Source: Clostridiales bacterium
GTDB lineage: Bacteria > Bacillota > Clostridia > Oscillospirales > Oscillospiraceae
Direction: 5' to 3'
Assembly (NCBI GenBank): GCA_029010715.1
Contig: JAQXKZ010000025.1
Coordinates: 1 to 64,000, forward strand
Length of the DNA: 64,000 nt
Shown: positions 24,947-34,162 of the stretch, in pieces
Layout: each line of letters opens with the position of its first letter
Numbering within the stretch: position 1 is the stretch's first letter
Translations under genes and position numbers: made by a program
Notes under the pieces: generated by a model
What the model saw: the letters and a program-made list of their open reading frames with translations, nothing else
Told to the model about the DNA's origin: nothing
Databases searched by the model: none

Positions 24947-25729
24947 ATGGAAAGCCTAGGATTCGTCACTGTAAGTATCATCATCATTGCCGCGATAATT
25001 GTCGCGTCGGTACTGTTCCAGAAGTATCTATGCCGGGACAGAAAGACCTTCTCCAGCACTCACTATATCAGCTACACCGCAATGTTTGCCTGCATGGCCG
25101 GTGTACTGATGCTCATTGAGATTCCACTGTTCTTTGCTCCTTCCTTTTATAAGCTTGACATAAGCGAGATGCCCGTTCTGATATGCACCTTCTATCTCGG
25201 TCCCGTTGCCGGCACCGTTGCCGAGCTCCTTAAGGTCCTCGTCAAGCTCGTGATCAAGGGCACCAGTACCGCCTTTGTCGGAGACTTTGCCAATTTTGTC
25301 GTCGGCTGCACCTTTGTTTTGCCGGCCAGCGTCATATACCACGCCCGCCCCGGCAAAAAGACCGCGCTTGTCGGCATGGCCGTCGGCACGCTGATAATGA
25401 CCGTGTTCGGCAGTGCCTTCAACGCCATATATCTGCTGCCCAAATTCTCCGAACTCTACGGCATCCCTCTTGACGCCATCATCGGCATGGGCACCGCCGT
25501 TAACGGCGCTATCAACAGTGTTTCCACGCTGGTCCTTTTCGCCGTGGCCCCCTTTAACCTGCTCAAAGGCATCATCGTGTCAGCCCTGACCTTCCTGCTG
25601 TATAAGCGCATCTCCCCGATTCTCCACAGGAATGACGCCAGGAAGCAGCAGCGCCGCCTCGAACGCGCCGCCGATGCCTCCGTCAGCGCACCGTCCGACG
25701 GAGCCTCAGCAGACTCAGAACAAAATTGA
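24947..25729 (+). CDS. ribU: Riboflavin ECF transporter substrate-binding subunit RibU
   Basis: RibU is the membrane S component that captures riboflavin and joins the ECF energy module (EcfA/A'/T, not in this window). The 260-residue product has an extra N-terminal helix, then the RibU-type region SYTAMFACMAGVLMLIEIPL...LDISEMPVLICTFYLGPVAG with several membrane helices and conserved KL..SE(M)P residues. The ATG at 24947 has GGAGG six bases upstream. The FMN riboswitch in front confirms riboflavin control. A hydrophilic tail rich in Ala, Ser and Arg overlaps by 47 bases the end of the convergent flippase gene. Confidence 0.94.
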   Translation: MESLGFVTVSIIIIAAIIVASVLFQKYLCRDRKTFSSTHYISYTAMFACMAGVLMLIEIPLFFAPSFYKLDISEMPVLICTFYLGPVAGTVAELLKVLVKLVIKGTSTAFVGDFANFVVGCTFVLPASVIYHARPGKKTALVGMAVGTLIMTVFGSAFNAIYLLPKFSELYGIPLDAIIGMGTAVNGAINSVSTLVLFAVAPFNLLKGIIVSALTFLLYKRISPILHRNDARKQQRRLERAADASVSAPSDGASADSEQN

Positions 25730-26990
25730 ACGCCTCGGTAAAGTATATTATCGCTATATAGGCCCCCAGCGCGTACCGCGGCAGCAGCTGCCAGACCAGT
25801 ACAAGCCCCAGCACCGAGTCGAGTATATTTATGCCCATGCACCACACCTGCTGCCCCAGACCCTTCAGGCATCCGTCCACGGTCATGTCCGTGTACATTA
25901 TCGGGATGAGCGGGGCGAGCACGCGTATGTAGTACCCCGCCTCATTGCTGTCGTATACGGCCAGACCGAGCTTATCGGCGAATACGAATATGAACGCCGC
26001 GACCGCGCCGGAGAATATGAGGCTCAGACGCAGGAGCGTACCGGTTGCCCGGCGTATGCCGTCCCGGTCCTGCTGCACCTGTGCCTCTGTGAGCTCCGGA
26101 ACTATCAGCTCCGCTACGGCCGCCATTATGCATGACGGGAAAAAGATTATCGGCAGTACCATTCCCTGTATCGTTCCGTAGCCGGACAGCGCTCCGTCAG
26201 CCGAATACCCGGCCGATTTCAGTCCGCGCGGCACCAGCAGATGCTGCAGCGTCGACAGTGCGCTGCGTGCGTATGCGGACACCGCCAGCGGCACCGCTAT
26301 CTTAAGCATCCTGGCCGTGAGCTCGCTGCCGCGGCCGGGCTCGCCGTAGTGCCGCTGCCTGTCGCCGAGATAGGCGATCATCATGAGCAGCAGGCTCATG
26401 ATATCTGCCGCGACACGGCCGAGCGTCACCGCCGCGCAGCTCTGTTCAATGTCTCCCGACGGCGCGGACGCAAGGAACAGCGCCACAAGGGCAATGCCGA
26501 GCAGCTGCTCTATGAGGTGTATCAGCGTCGGCTTCCAGACACGGCCGCAGGCCGTGAAATAGCCTGAGACCGAGGCGCACAGCGATACGCAGGGCATACT
26601 CAGGGCCGACAGCTTCAGAGAGGCTACGGTCCTCGCGTCTCCTATCCACAGAAATCCTATAGGTTCGGCGAGCAGCCACAGTATAGCCGTTGCGGCCGCG
26701 CCGAAAAGGGCGGCATATCCCAGGCAGCGGCGCATCGCCTGGCTAATTCCGCCGGGGTTCTCGAGTCCCAGCTCCTCGGAAACGAGCCTTGTTGACGCAA
26801 ACCGTATGCCTGAGATCGCAAATGTCGCGCAGAGATTTGTCACCGATATCACCAGCTGATAAAGTCCTATGCCCGACGAACCTATCCGCCCGACCAGCCA
26901 CACCTGAAAGGCCATGCCGATGCAGCTCATCAGCAGCGAGGAGAGCGTCAAAAGCGCGGTATTGTATATTAACCGCCGGCGTTTTATCAT
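25683..26990 (-). CDS. MOP-family flippase, SpoVB-like
   Basis: This 435-residue membrane protein has about 12-14 helices. The N-terminus NTALLTLSSLLMSCIGMAFQVWLVGRIGSSGIGLYQL matches the SpoVB/polysaccharide-biosynthesis branch of the MOP superfamily, whose members flip lipid-linked sugars; SpoVB acts in the spore cortex. Membership of the wider MATE/MurJ superfamily is certain, but the exact substrate is not. It faces ribU tail to tail and their coding ends overlap by 47 bases with no terminator between them. Spore genes lie close downstream of the divergent neighbour. Confidence 0.85.
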   Translation of the reverse strand: MIKRRRLIYNTALLTLSSLLMSCIGMAFQVWLVGRIGSSGIGLYQLVISVTNLCATFAISGIRFASTRLVSEELGLENPGGISQAMRRCLGYAALFGAAATAILWLLAEPIGFLWIGDARTVASLKLSALSMPCVSLCASVSGYFTACGRVWKPTLIHLIEQLLGIALVALFLASAPSGDIEQSCAAVTLGRVAADIMSLLLMMIAYLGDRQRHYGEPGRGSELTARMLKIAVPLAVSAYARSALSTLQHLLVPRGLKSAGYSADGALSGYGTIQGMVLPIIFFPSCIMAAVAELIVPELTEAQVQQDRDGIRRATGTLLRLSLIFSGAVAAFIFVFADKLGLAVYDSNEAGYYIRVLAPLIPIMYTDMTVDGCLKGLGQQVWCMGINILDSVLGLVLVWQLLPRYALGAYIAIIYFTEAFNFVLSLLRLRRTVR

Positions 26991-27139
26991 GTAATCGTCT
27001 CCTCCCCATAGTCCGGTATCACAGACATTCTATGCGTCTCCGGCGCCGCACTTGTCCGCGCGACACAAAAGGCTTGAAAAAGCCGCGCCGCAGTGCTATA
27101 TTTCATACAGAAACCAACGCATATATGGAGGGGATTTCT

Positions 27140-27727
27140 ATGATAATCACTATAGGCCGCTCACACGGCAGCAACGGACACGATATTGCCAGGGCACTTG
27201 CCGCCGAGCTCGGCTACGCCTGCTATGACAAGGAGATAGTGGATCATGCCGCTGAAAATTCGAGCTTCAGCAAGGAGATATTCGACTCCTACGACGAAAA
27301 GCGCGTATCCAACTATATAATCCCCAATCCGCACTACATAGGCATGAACGAGGGCTTCCGCCTGAATATGCAGATCGCCTCAGCCCAGTTCGATACGATA
27401 CGCCGCCTTGCCGACCGGGGAAATTCGATCTTTGTCGGCCGCTGCGCGGACTATGTCCTGCGTAACCGCAGTGATGTTGTCAGCGTTTTTATCCTCGCCG
27501 ACATGCCTTTCAGGATCAGAACCATAATGGCCCGTAAAGGGCTCAGCGAAGATCAGGCCAAAAAGCTTATCAGGGAAGTCGACAAGGACCGCTCCAGCTA
27601 TTACAAGTATTATACGGACCAACTCTGGGGCGAGAGCGAGAATTACGACCTCTGCATTGACAGTAGCCGCATCGGCGTTGACGGCGCTGTAAAAGTCATC
27701 AAAAGCTATATTGACGCCATTCGATGA
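27140..27727 (+). CDS. Cytidylate-kinase-like protein
   Basis: The 195-residue protein starts MIITIGRSHGSNGHDIARAL, a glycine-rich nucleotide loop (GRSHGSNG) in place of the standard GxxGxGKS, followed by LGYACYDKEIVDHAAE. This is the cytidylate-kinase-like family (Pfam CLK-type, AAA-like kinase fold). IFVGRCADYVLRNR and RIRTIMARKGLSEDQAKKLI with EVDKDRSSYYKYYTD are also typical. The start at 27140 has GGAGGGG about six bases upstream. Cytidylate kinase activity is not assured, since the family may phosphorylate other substrates. A strong terminator separates it from spoVAD. Confidence 0.85.
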   Translation: MIITIGRSHGSNGHDIARALAAELGYACYDKEIVDHAAENSSFSKEIFDSYDEKRVSNYIIPNPHYIGMNEGFRLNMQIASAQFDTIRRLADRGNSIFVGRCADYVLRNRSDVVSVFILADMPFRIRTIMARKGLSEDQAKKLIREVDKDRSSYYKYYTDQLWGESENYDLCIDSSRIGVDGAVKVIKSYIDAIR

Positions 27728-27734
27728 GAATTTT

Positions 27735-27787
27735 AAAAAAATGTACGGCAGCATCAATTGATATACGGTGCTGCCGTACATTTTTTT
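27735..27787 (+). terminator. Terminator after the cytidylate-kinase-like gene
   Basis: A 19-base perfect inverted repeat (27735-27753 and 27769-27787) ends in seven T on the plus strand and seven A on the other side. Confidence 0.9.
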
Positions 27788-27839
27788 GCTTTGCGCGGGG
27801 ATAATACTACAAAACGATACTCTCGGAGGAAGATGCAAT

Positions 27840-28847
27840 ATGGCAAAGAGACTCGGCGGGCAGACGCTCGCCATAACTGATGCGGTCAGGGTAATGGCCT
27901 CAGCCTCTGTCACCGGTAAGCGCGAAGGCGAGGGTCCGCTCAAAGCAAGATTTGACCTTGTGTCGCAGGACTCATATTTTGGGCAGGACACCTGGGAAAA
28001 AGCCGAAATATTCATGTTGAACCGCTGTTTTTCTCTCTGCCTCGAAAAAGCCTGCGGCACGGTGCCGGACTGCATACTCGGCGGCGACCTGCTCAACCAG
28101 TGCGTAAGCTCATCCTTTGCCGTGAAAGACAGCGGCATACCCTATCTCGGCCTGTACGGGGCCTGTTCCACCTCCGCAGAAGCCCTTTGCATGGCTGCGC
28201 TGCTGATAGACGGCGGCGGTATGAACAACGTCTGTACGCTCACCGGCTCACATTTCTGCACCGCCGAACGCCAGTACCGCTTTCCTCTGGAATACGGTAG
28301 CCAGCGTCCTCCGACAAGTCAGTGGACAGTGACCGGAGCCGGTTCGGTCCTGCTGGGCAGAGCCGGTAAGGGGCCGTTAATTACGCATGTCACCCCGGGC
28401 CGCATAGTCGACGCGGAGATCATGGACGCAAATAACATGGGCGCCGCCATGGCCCCCGCGGCCTACGATACCATCAGCGCGCATTTCAGGGACACGGGCC
28501 GTGATCTCAACTACTACGACGCCGTATTTACCGGCGACCTCGGCGCGGTGGGACACGACATTCTGCAGGAGCTTTTCCGCCGTGACGGGATTGACATGGG
28601 CGTGCGGTACATGGACTGCGGCGTACTGATCTACGACCTGAATACTCAGGACGTTCACTCCGGCGGCTCCGGCTGCGGCTGCAGCGCCTCGGTTCTCTGC
28701 GGGCATATCCTCCCCGCGATGGAAAAGGGCATATGGAACAAAGTGCTCTTTGCCGCGACAGGCGCCCTGATGTCTCCTGTCACCTGCCAGCAGGGCTGCA
28801 GCATACCCGGCATATGTCACGCTGTCACATTTGAAAACGAGGTGTAA
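27840..28847 (+). CDS. spoVAD: Stage V sporulation protein AD
   Basis: SpoVAD binds dipicolinic acid and helps move Ca-DPA into the forespore. It has a thiolase-like fold: GACSTSAEALCMAALLIDGG carries the Cys position, and GAGSVLLG, VTPGRIVDAEIMDANNMGAAMAPAA and HSGGSGCGCSASVL follow as in known SpoVAD proteins. The ATG at 27840 has GGAGGAAG upstream; earlier in-frame starts fall in the terminator. The product has 335 residues. spoVAE follows two bases later. The usual upstream partner spoVAC is not here. In B. subtilis these genes are transcribed by SigG in the forespore; I could not pick a clear SigG promoter. Confidence 0.95.
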   Translation: MAKRLGGQTLAITDAVRVMASASVTGKREGEGPLKARFDLVSQDSYFGQDTWEKAEIFMLNRCFSLCLEKACGTVPDCILGGDLLNQCVSSSFAVKDSGIPYLGLYGACSTSAEALCMAALLIDGGGMNNVCTLTGSHFCTAERQYRFPLEYGSQRPPTSQWTVTGAGSVLLGRAGKGPLITHVTPGRIVDAEIMDANNMGAAMAPAAYDTISAHFRDTGRDLNYYDAVFTGDLGAVGHDILQELFRRDGIDMGVRYMDCGVLIYDLNTQDVHSGGSGCGCSASVLCGHILPAMEKGIWNKVLFAATGALMSPVTCQQGCSIPGICHAVTFENEV

Positions 28848-28849
28848 GC

Positions 28850-29221
28850 ATGGACAGCTTTTTTGAATATCTGAAAGCCTTCGCTGTCGGCGGAGTACTG
28901 TGCATCATCGGTCAGCTGCTTATCGACTATACTAAACTGACACCGGCGCGCATACTGACCAGCTACGTCGTCGCCGGAGTCATACTCGGCGCGCTCGGCG
29001 TTTACCAGCCGCTTGCAGACTGGGCCGGGGCCGGGGCAAATGTCCCCTTGACCGGCTTCGGCAACGCTCTGGCCAAGGGAGTGAAAAAAGCCGTTGCCGA
29101 GGATGGCCTCCTCGGTGTGCTGACCGGCGGTTTTACCGCCGCGGCCGCGGGACTGGGCGCCGCTGTATTCTTCGGCCTGCTCGTCTCGCTTTTGGCAAAG
29201 CCTAAGGATAAGGATAAATAA
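28850..29221 (+). CDS. spoVAE: Stage V sporulation protein AE (AEB type)
   Basis: The 123-residue membrane protein has several helices: FAVGGVLCIIGQLLIDYTKLTPARILTSYV at the start, VVAGVILGALGVY, and a C-terminal LLGVLTGGFTAAAAGLGAAVFFGLLVSLL, matching SpoVAE/SpoVAEB. It forms part of the channel that carries dipicolinate across the forespore inner membrane. GAGGTG overlaps the end of spoVAD and the two genes are translationally coupled. A terminator with 12-base arms (29225-29236, 29243-29254) follows. Confidence 0.92.
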   Translation: MDSFFEYLKAFAVGGVLCIIGQLLIDYTKLTPARILTSYVVAGVILGALGVYQPLADWAGAGANVPLTGFGNALAKGVKKAVAEDGLLGVLTGGFTAAAAGLGAAVFFGLLVSLLAKPKDKDK

Positions 29222-29224
29222 TCG

Positions 29225-29254
29225 ACGGAGCGCGGCAAATTCGCCGCGCTCCGT
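29225..29254 (+). terminator. Terminator of spoVAD-spoVAE
   Basis: ACGGAGCGCGGC and its complement form a 12-base stem around AAATTC. The plus strand continues TAGTTTACAT, only weakly T-rich. Confidence 0.6.
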
Positions 29255-29269
29255 TAGTTTACATAATAT

Positions 29270-31087
29270 TTATTCAAACAGGGCAATCAGTCTCTCCCAG
29301 AACTGGATGAGCGCACTCGGTAAGTCATTCGCTCCGTCGCCGGCGCCGCCGTCATCCTGCGGCTCTATCGCCCTGGTCGTCAGCACGAACTGTACGGACT
29401 GGGTCGAGCCGTTCTTTTCCGACAGGAAGCTGTGGTCGCTGTAGTCACTGCCTGTATAGGCTGCGAGCATATCATCTATCGTATCCGGGATGTCCTTTGT
29501 TCCGTCGTTGAGCTGCCGCGTTCCGTCCGATAGCTGCTCCGTACCTCCGGTCAGCTGGACGATCCCGTCGTACAAACTGCCCCAGTTATCTGCCAGCGCA
29601 TCCACTCCTCCGGTATACGCCACGAGTCCCTCATGGAACATTTCATATCCGCTGGCAAGCTCCGTGGCCTTCATGATAAGCTCGTCAAGCTGATCTCCCG
29701 CTCCGGTCCCGGACATTCCGTCCATCACGTCACGCAGCCTGCGTACGGAAGTGCTCAGGTTCTCCATGTATGCCGCCAGCTCATGCATGGTCTGCACGGC
29801 GTTATCGTAGTCTGGCTGTATCTGCTGCCATTGCCCCTTTGCCGAAACGGCCGCGTTTGCCGCCGCTATCACGTTCCGCAGCGCGGCCATTCCGCCGGCA
29901 TAGCCATCCTCGCCATAGGCTTCAAGCAGCGCGCAGATGACCTCCTCCGGCAGAGCTTCCGCCGCGGCGGCGACGTACGCCGCGTCTGCCTCTGCGGAAT
30001 CAGGGACGCCGGCAAATGCGGCGTCTATATTTGCCCGCGCCGTTTCAAGCCTAGCCGCGCTCTGCTCCATTTCTGCCGCTGCGCTGTCAAGGGTGGCGCA
30101 CAGCTCATCCATTGCCGCGATCAGCGAGGCAAGATCCGAAACATCCCCGGGATCCGGCAGACCGCTCACCGCAATCAGCGCCTCTTTGAACATCCTGAAC
30201 ATGTTAAGGAACATCTCCGATGCTGAAACCAGTGACGCGGAGTTTGCCGAGAGCTGGTATAGTCCCTGTCCAAACATCCACGCGCCGTCGCAGAGCTGCC
30301 CCGCGCCTCCGGACAGCTGAGACGCGCCGTCCGAGAGCTGGGATATTGCCCCGCTGAGCTGTTTAAGTCCGTCTATCATTTCGGTCATGCTCCCGAGCGA
30401 GTCTCCCATAGAAAAGGGCACCGCCGAGAAGGTGATCCCGGGCATGGAGAAGTTTACGACGTCTGCCGTAAGGCTGAACTCCGCCTCCGTACCCGGCATG
30501 ACCGTGAAGTTAACAAGCTTATCTGCGCCTGAATTTGCGATGGTCGCACCCTCGGCCTCAATATTACTGCACAGTCCGCTGTCAAGCGTGATGCTCACCT
30601 GCACCATGAAGCCGTCGTAGAACGAGCTGTCCTTCATTCCGCCGTCTCCGACGGAAATATTTATCCCAAGCCGGCCGCTTCTTCCCCCGAGCTCATCAGG
30701 GGCGACCTCGCGTCCGTCAAGGGTATATCCGATTTCCGTTTTCCACGGGAGCGTCCTGTCGCTCAGGGTACTCTGAAAGAAAAAGCGCCCTTCAGGCGCC
30801 TCCAGCGACACCTTTCCTTTACCGGCCTTGATTTCCCTTGTGTCCGTCAGGTTTTTCACGTCGGAAAACGGTCCGTATACCGTCGCGTCACAGTCCTTTT
30901 TGCTGTTAAGGATGACCACGGCGTACAGGTCGTCAACCTCCCCGTCATAGTCAAGCACGGCATAGAGCACCTCTTCTGCGGTATATACAGGCGTTTCCTC
31001 TTCCGTCTGCTCTCCGTCCGCCAGGGCCGCCGGGCACAGGCACAGCAGCACGGTCAGGCTCAGCAGCAGCGAGATCAGCTTTTTCAT
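29270..31087 (-). CDS. Secreted YhgE/Pip-like coiled-coil protein, partner of an MMPL exporter
   Basis: A signal peptide (MKKLISLLLSLTVLLCLCPAALA) is followed by a beta-rich domain (about 30-235) and a long helical region with repeats of the QLSDGASQLSGGAGQLCDGA type (about 240-300 and 520-560). These are the heptad repeats seen in the extracellular part of YhgE/Pip and in MMPL-associated proteins. The ATG at 31087 has GGAGGTG seven bases upstream; earlier starts overlap the MMPL gene. The C-terminus is amphipathic and not a clear membrane anchor. It starts three bases from the MMPL gene and is almost certainly its partner. No enzymatic motif is seen. Confidence 0.72.
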   Translation of the reverse strand: MKKLISLLLSLTVLLCLCPAALADGEQTEEETPVYTAEEVLYAVLDYDGEVDDLYAVVILNSKKDCDATVYGPFSDVKNLTDTREIKAGKGKVSLEAPEGRFFFQSTLSDRTLPWKTEIGYTLDGREVAPDELGGRSGRLGINISVGDGGMKDSSFYDGFMVQVSITLDSGLCSNIEAEGATIANSGADKLVNFTVMPGTEAEFSLTADVVNFSMPGITFSAVPFSMGDSLGSMTEMIDGLKQLSGAISQLSDGASQLSGGAGQLCDGAWMFGQGLYQLSANSASLVSASEMFLNMFRMFKEALIAVSGLPDPGDVSDLASLIAAMDELCATLDSAAAEMEQSAARLETARANIDAAFAGVPDSAEADAAYVAAAAEALPEEVICALLEAYGEDGYAGGMAALRNVIAAANAAVSAKGQWQQIQPDYDNAVQTMHELAAYMENLSTSVRRLRDVMDGMSGTGAGDQLDELIMKATELASGYEMFHEGLVAYTGGVDALADNWGSLYDGIVQLTGGTEQLSDGTRQLNDGTKDIPDTIDDMLAAYTGSDYSDHSFLSEKNGSTQSVQFVLTTRAIEPQDDGGAGDGANDLPSALIQFWERLIALFE

Positions 31088-31089
31088 CT

Positions 31090-33153
31090 TCACACCTCCA
31101 CAGCACAATCTGAGCAGAATTTTCTCTTTGACAGCTTCGCTGTCAGTGCGTCAAATGTTATCAGCAGCGCCGGCAGCGCGATCAGCACCATCGTCATTGA
31201 CAGCAGCGTTCCTCTGCACAGCAGCAGACCAAGCTCCTTGACGATCTCCATCGAGGAAGCAAACTGCAGGCAGAGTCCTGCCAGTGACAGTATCAATCCG
31301 CTTGTAAGCAGCGAGATAAAGTTTTCATCTATCGAATTAATTACCGCCCGCAGCTTTCCCATACTCCCTCTGTTCTCTGCATATCCGTCGGTAAGCAGTA
31401 TCGCATAGTCTATCGTTGCGCCGAGCTGCACGGTGTTTATGACCAGATATCCCATGTATACCAGCGGTGTGCCCATGAAATACGGTGTGGAGAGGTTTAT
31501 CCATATAGCCGACTCGATTACAAATATCAGGATGAAAGGCAGCGTCAGAGATTTGAATGAGGTCAGCAGCGTCAGGAAAATGAAGCCTATGGCCAAGCCG
31601 TTCACAAGGCCCGTATCCCCGGTTATTACCTCCATGATATCGTAGAGATTTGCGCTCTGGCCGCAGCTGTAGCTTTCGTCATAGTACTTTGAAGCAAGGT
31701 AACGGGCCTGCTCGACAGTGCCGAAAGCGTCTGCGCCCTCCTCCCCGGTATCGGTATACAGTATTATTCGCGCGTAGTGCTCCGAATAGAAATTTGCAAC
31801 GATGTCGTCGCTGAGAAACTCGCTCGGAATGCTGCTGCCGACAGTCGTGGCATATGACACGACCGTCGTTACATGCTCCAGCCCTTCGAGCTCCGAACAC
31901 AGCGCCGCCTCGCGTCCCGGGTCCCCGCGCGGCACGAGCAGCACCAGCGCCGTGCTCTCTCCGAAGCTTTCGTTTACCATGACGGTATCGCGGCCGTAGC
32001 GGCTGTCAGGGGCCGGGTCGCCGTTTCCATAAAGGAAATCGGAACGGCTCTGCGCGAGATAGCATGGCACTACAAGCAGCAATACCAGAATAAGCGCAGG
32101 TATGCGTACCTTTACGAGCGCGCGGCCTACGCCTTTAATGTCCGGCAGCAGGCGTTTGTGCCCGGTTATGTCGAGAAGCTTCACGCATTTGAGCGACAGC
32201 GCCGGCAGAAAGACTACCACGGATATATAGCTTATCGTCACGCCCTTCACGAGGTTGAGACCAAGGTCGCTGCCAATGCCGAAGCGCATGAATACCAGAG
32301 CCAAGAAACCGAATACCGTCGTTGCCGCCGATGCAGCGATCGAAACGAACGACTGCATTATCGCTTTCACCATCGCAGATTCAACATCCGGCTCGGTTTT
32401 TCTCAGGCGCTCGAAGGCCGTGAGCAGGAAAATCGCATAGTCCAGCGACACGGCCAGCTGCAGTATCGGGCTGACTGACTGGGTTATGTATGAGATATCC
32501 TTAAAGAAAATATTCGTGCCCATATTGATGAGCACCGCGACGCCTATAGTCAGCAGAAACAGCAGCGGCGCTATCCACGAACTCGTCGTCAGGATAAGTA
32601 TCAGTATTATTACCGGCACGAGCACGCTTGACGCCCCCAGCACTTCGCTGAGCACCTGGCGCCGCGAATAGGCAATATTCGCCGCGTTGCCGCTTATGCA
32701 GCCCTCGTCGCCGATAATCCCGTATATCTCATCCGTGGCCTGAAGCTCCATGTCCGCTGCTACAGTCACGTCATAAAGCGCTGCGCCGTCCCGGTAGTAC
32801 TGCCTGACGAGCGTAGCGTCCAGCGTCTCCAGCGGCAGCTTCACATCCGCCGCATCGTCCAGCCACATGACGCCGTCAACTCCGTCGACTTCCCGTAGCT
32901 TTTCCTTCATCTCCAGCGCCTCTGTCAGCGAAAGATCGGGGACCATAACGCGTGCGTTCGGTACGGACGCGTCAAATTCGGTCTGCATAAGCTGCAGCGC
33001 CACCGTGGACTCAGCATCCTCCGGCAGATAGGCTGTCATGTCGTAGTTGACCTTAACGCCGAAAAACAGCGCCGCGCATACAATTGCCGCCGCTGTGAAA
33101 AAAATCACGATTGCCGTAGAGTGTCCGGTTATCCACCGTGCCGCTTTTTCCAT
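31090..33153 (-). CDS. MMPL/RND-family transporter
   Basis: This 687-residue protein has the RND plan in two halves: a first helix, an extracellular domain (about 30-180) and five more helices, then the same again. The signature SLDYAIFLLTAFERLRKTEPD in half one and ATIDYAILLTDGYAENRGSM in half two match MMPL proteins, which export lipids, siderophores or drugs using the proton gradient. The start at 33153 has GGAG about seven bases upstream. It is co-transcribed with the YhgE-like gene. TetR regulators often go with such pairs but none is present; a TAGTTTAAACTA palindrome lies 32 bases upstream. The substrate is unknown. Confidence 0.9.
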   Translation of the reverse strand: MEKAARWITGHSTAIVIFFTAAAIVCAALFFGVKVNYDMTAYLPEDAESTVALQLMQTEFDASVPNARVMVPDLSLTEALEMKEKLREVDGVDGVMWLDDAADVKLPLETLDATLVRQYYRDGAALYDVTVAADMELQATDEIYGIIGDEGCISGNAANIAYSRRQVLSEVLGASSVLVPVIILILILTTSSWIAPLLFLLTIGVAVLINMGTNIFFKDISYITQSVSPILQLAVSLDYAIFLLTAFERLRKTEPDVESAMVKAIMQSFVSIAASAATTVFGFLALVFMRFGIGSDLGLNLVKGVTISYISVVVFLPALSLKCVKLLDITGHKRLLPDIKGVGRALVKVRIPALILVLLLVVPCYLAQSRSDFLYGNGDPAPDSRYGRDTVMVNESFGESTALVLLVPRGDPGREAALCSELEGLEHVTTVVSYATTVGSSIPSEFLSDDIVANFYSEHYARIILYTDTGEEGADAFGTVEQARYLASKYYDESYSCGQSANLYDIMEVITGDTGLVNGLAIGFIFLTLLTSFKSLTLPFILIFVIESAIWINLSTPYFMGTPLVYMGYLVINTVQLGATIDYAILLTDGYAENRGSMGKLRAVINSIDENFISLLTSGLILSLAGLCLQFASSMEIVKELGLLLCRGTLLSMTMVLIALPALLITFDALTAKLSKRKFCSDCAVEV

Positions 33154-33584
33154 AACCGTCTCCGTACAAATCAATTTATGTATTTAGTTTAAACTATTTA
33201 TTGTCTCCGTACAACAAGCAGGTTGTAAATATTCGTAAAATATTATATCAAATTTTTAAAGTATCTTCTGTTTTTTACAACCTCTTAACATTGCCCCGAC
33301 TCCACCCGGCGCCGACCTTTGTTTGATTTACGTAATCTTATTCACGTAATCTTATTTACGTATTTATATTTACATATTATTATTGTCGTAATAATGTATA
33401 CATAAATTCAGCGCTTCTCGCGCGGTTTATACGATATGAGGCGGGCCTTCAGCTTCCTCAGCTTCCCCGCTGTCACCTGTCACACTCCTCTGCATGCTCA
33501 CTTAACGGTATGACAACAGCCCCGCCGTGAGGGCAGGGCCGTTGTGGTGAGTATATGCTATTCAGCGGGAGGCGTGCCGGCTTT
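33154..33584. other. AT-rich gene-free stretch upstream of the MMPL pair
   Basis: No credible ORF. It holds a 12-base palindrome TAGTTTAAACTA (33185-33196) near the exporter start, a degenerate tandem array (33327-33396) and a weak hairpin near 33511-33545 behind hsp20. Confidence 0.6.
33327..33396. repeat. Five degenerate 14-base tandem units
   Basis: Five consecutive 14-base units begin TTTACGTAATCTTA, TTCACGTAATCTTA, TTTACGTATTTATA, TTTACATATTATTA and TTGTCGTAATAATG. The first three keep an ACGTA core and the array decays to the right. Regular phasing suggests a protein-binding array. Confidence 0.6.
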
Positions 33585-34019
33585 TTATTTTATCTCCAGC
33601 CTGCGGCTTGCCGGTATCTCCGCAGCCTTCTTGGGCAGTATAAGAGTCAGTATGCCGTCAGTATAGGAGGCCTCTATCTTGTCGATATCTATATTCGACA
33701 CATCGAAGCTGCGGCTGTAGGAACCGTAATAGCGCTCACGCTTCACGTAATTGTTCTTGTCATCTTTCTTGTCGAAGCTTCTCTCGGCGCTGATGGTCAG
33801 GCATTCATTATCAATGTCGATGCTGATGTCCTCTTTCTTGAAGCCGGGGAGCTCAGCCTCGAGTTTGTATGAATCGCCGTCATCACTGACGTCGGTGCGG
33901 AAAGATGTCACTGCCGGAGTGTTTGCGAAGAAGCTGCGTTCAATGTCATCCAGGGTACGGAAGGGATCAAAGCTGACTACGCTGCGGTTGCGGTGATCAA
34001 AAGGAATAAGTTCAAACAT
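33585..34019 (-). CDS. hsp20: Small heat-shock protein Hsp20
   Basis: The 144-residue protein has the alpha-crystallin domain (about residues 40-135): TDVSDDGDSYKLEAELPGFKKEDISIDI, then ECLTISAERS and IEASYTDGILTLILPKK with the A-x-x-x-G-x-L signature. The C-terminal RLEIK contains the I/V-x-I-like tail. It holds unfolded proteins during heat stress. A CIRCE operator lies about 150 bases upstream, so HrcA probably represses it; no other chaperone gene is linked. Confidence 0.95.
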   Translation of the reverse strand: MFELIPFDHRNRSVVSFDPFRTLDDIERSFFANTPAVTSFRTDVSDDGDSYKLEAELPGFKKEDISIDIDNECLTISAERSFDKKDDKNNYVKRERYYGSYSRSFDVSNIDIDKIEASYTDGILTLILPKKAAEIPASRRLEIK

Positions 34020-34162
34020 AGTATATAAACCTCCATTTTTAATTTACTGTTTTTAATTGTCTTTTCCACTCTTGTGAAGTTCTTTATTTCTTTTGTTTTA
34101 TCTTGTATATAGAATACTGTGCAAATATTAATAAATATAGCAAAAAGTATGAATAAAAAGTT

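Noticed and set aside
33511..33545. Strong terminator behind hsp20
   Set aside because: The stem is interrupted and no T-run follows on the minus strand, so it is mentioned only as a weak hairpin.
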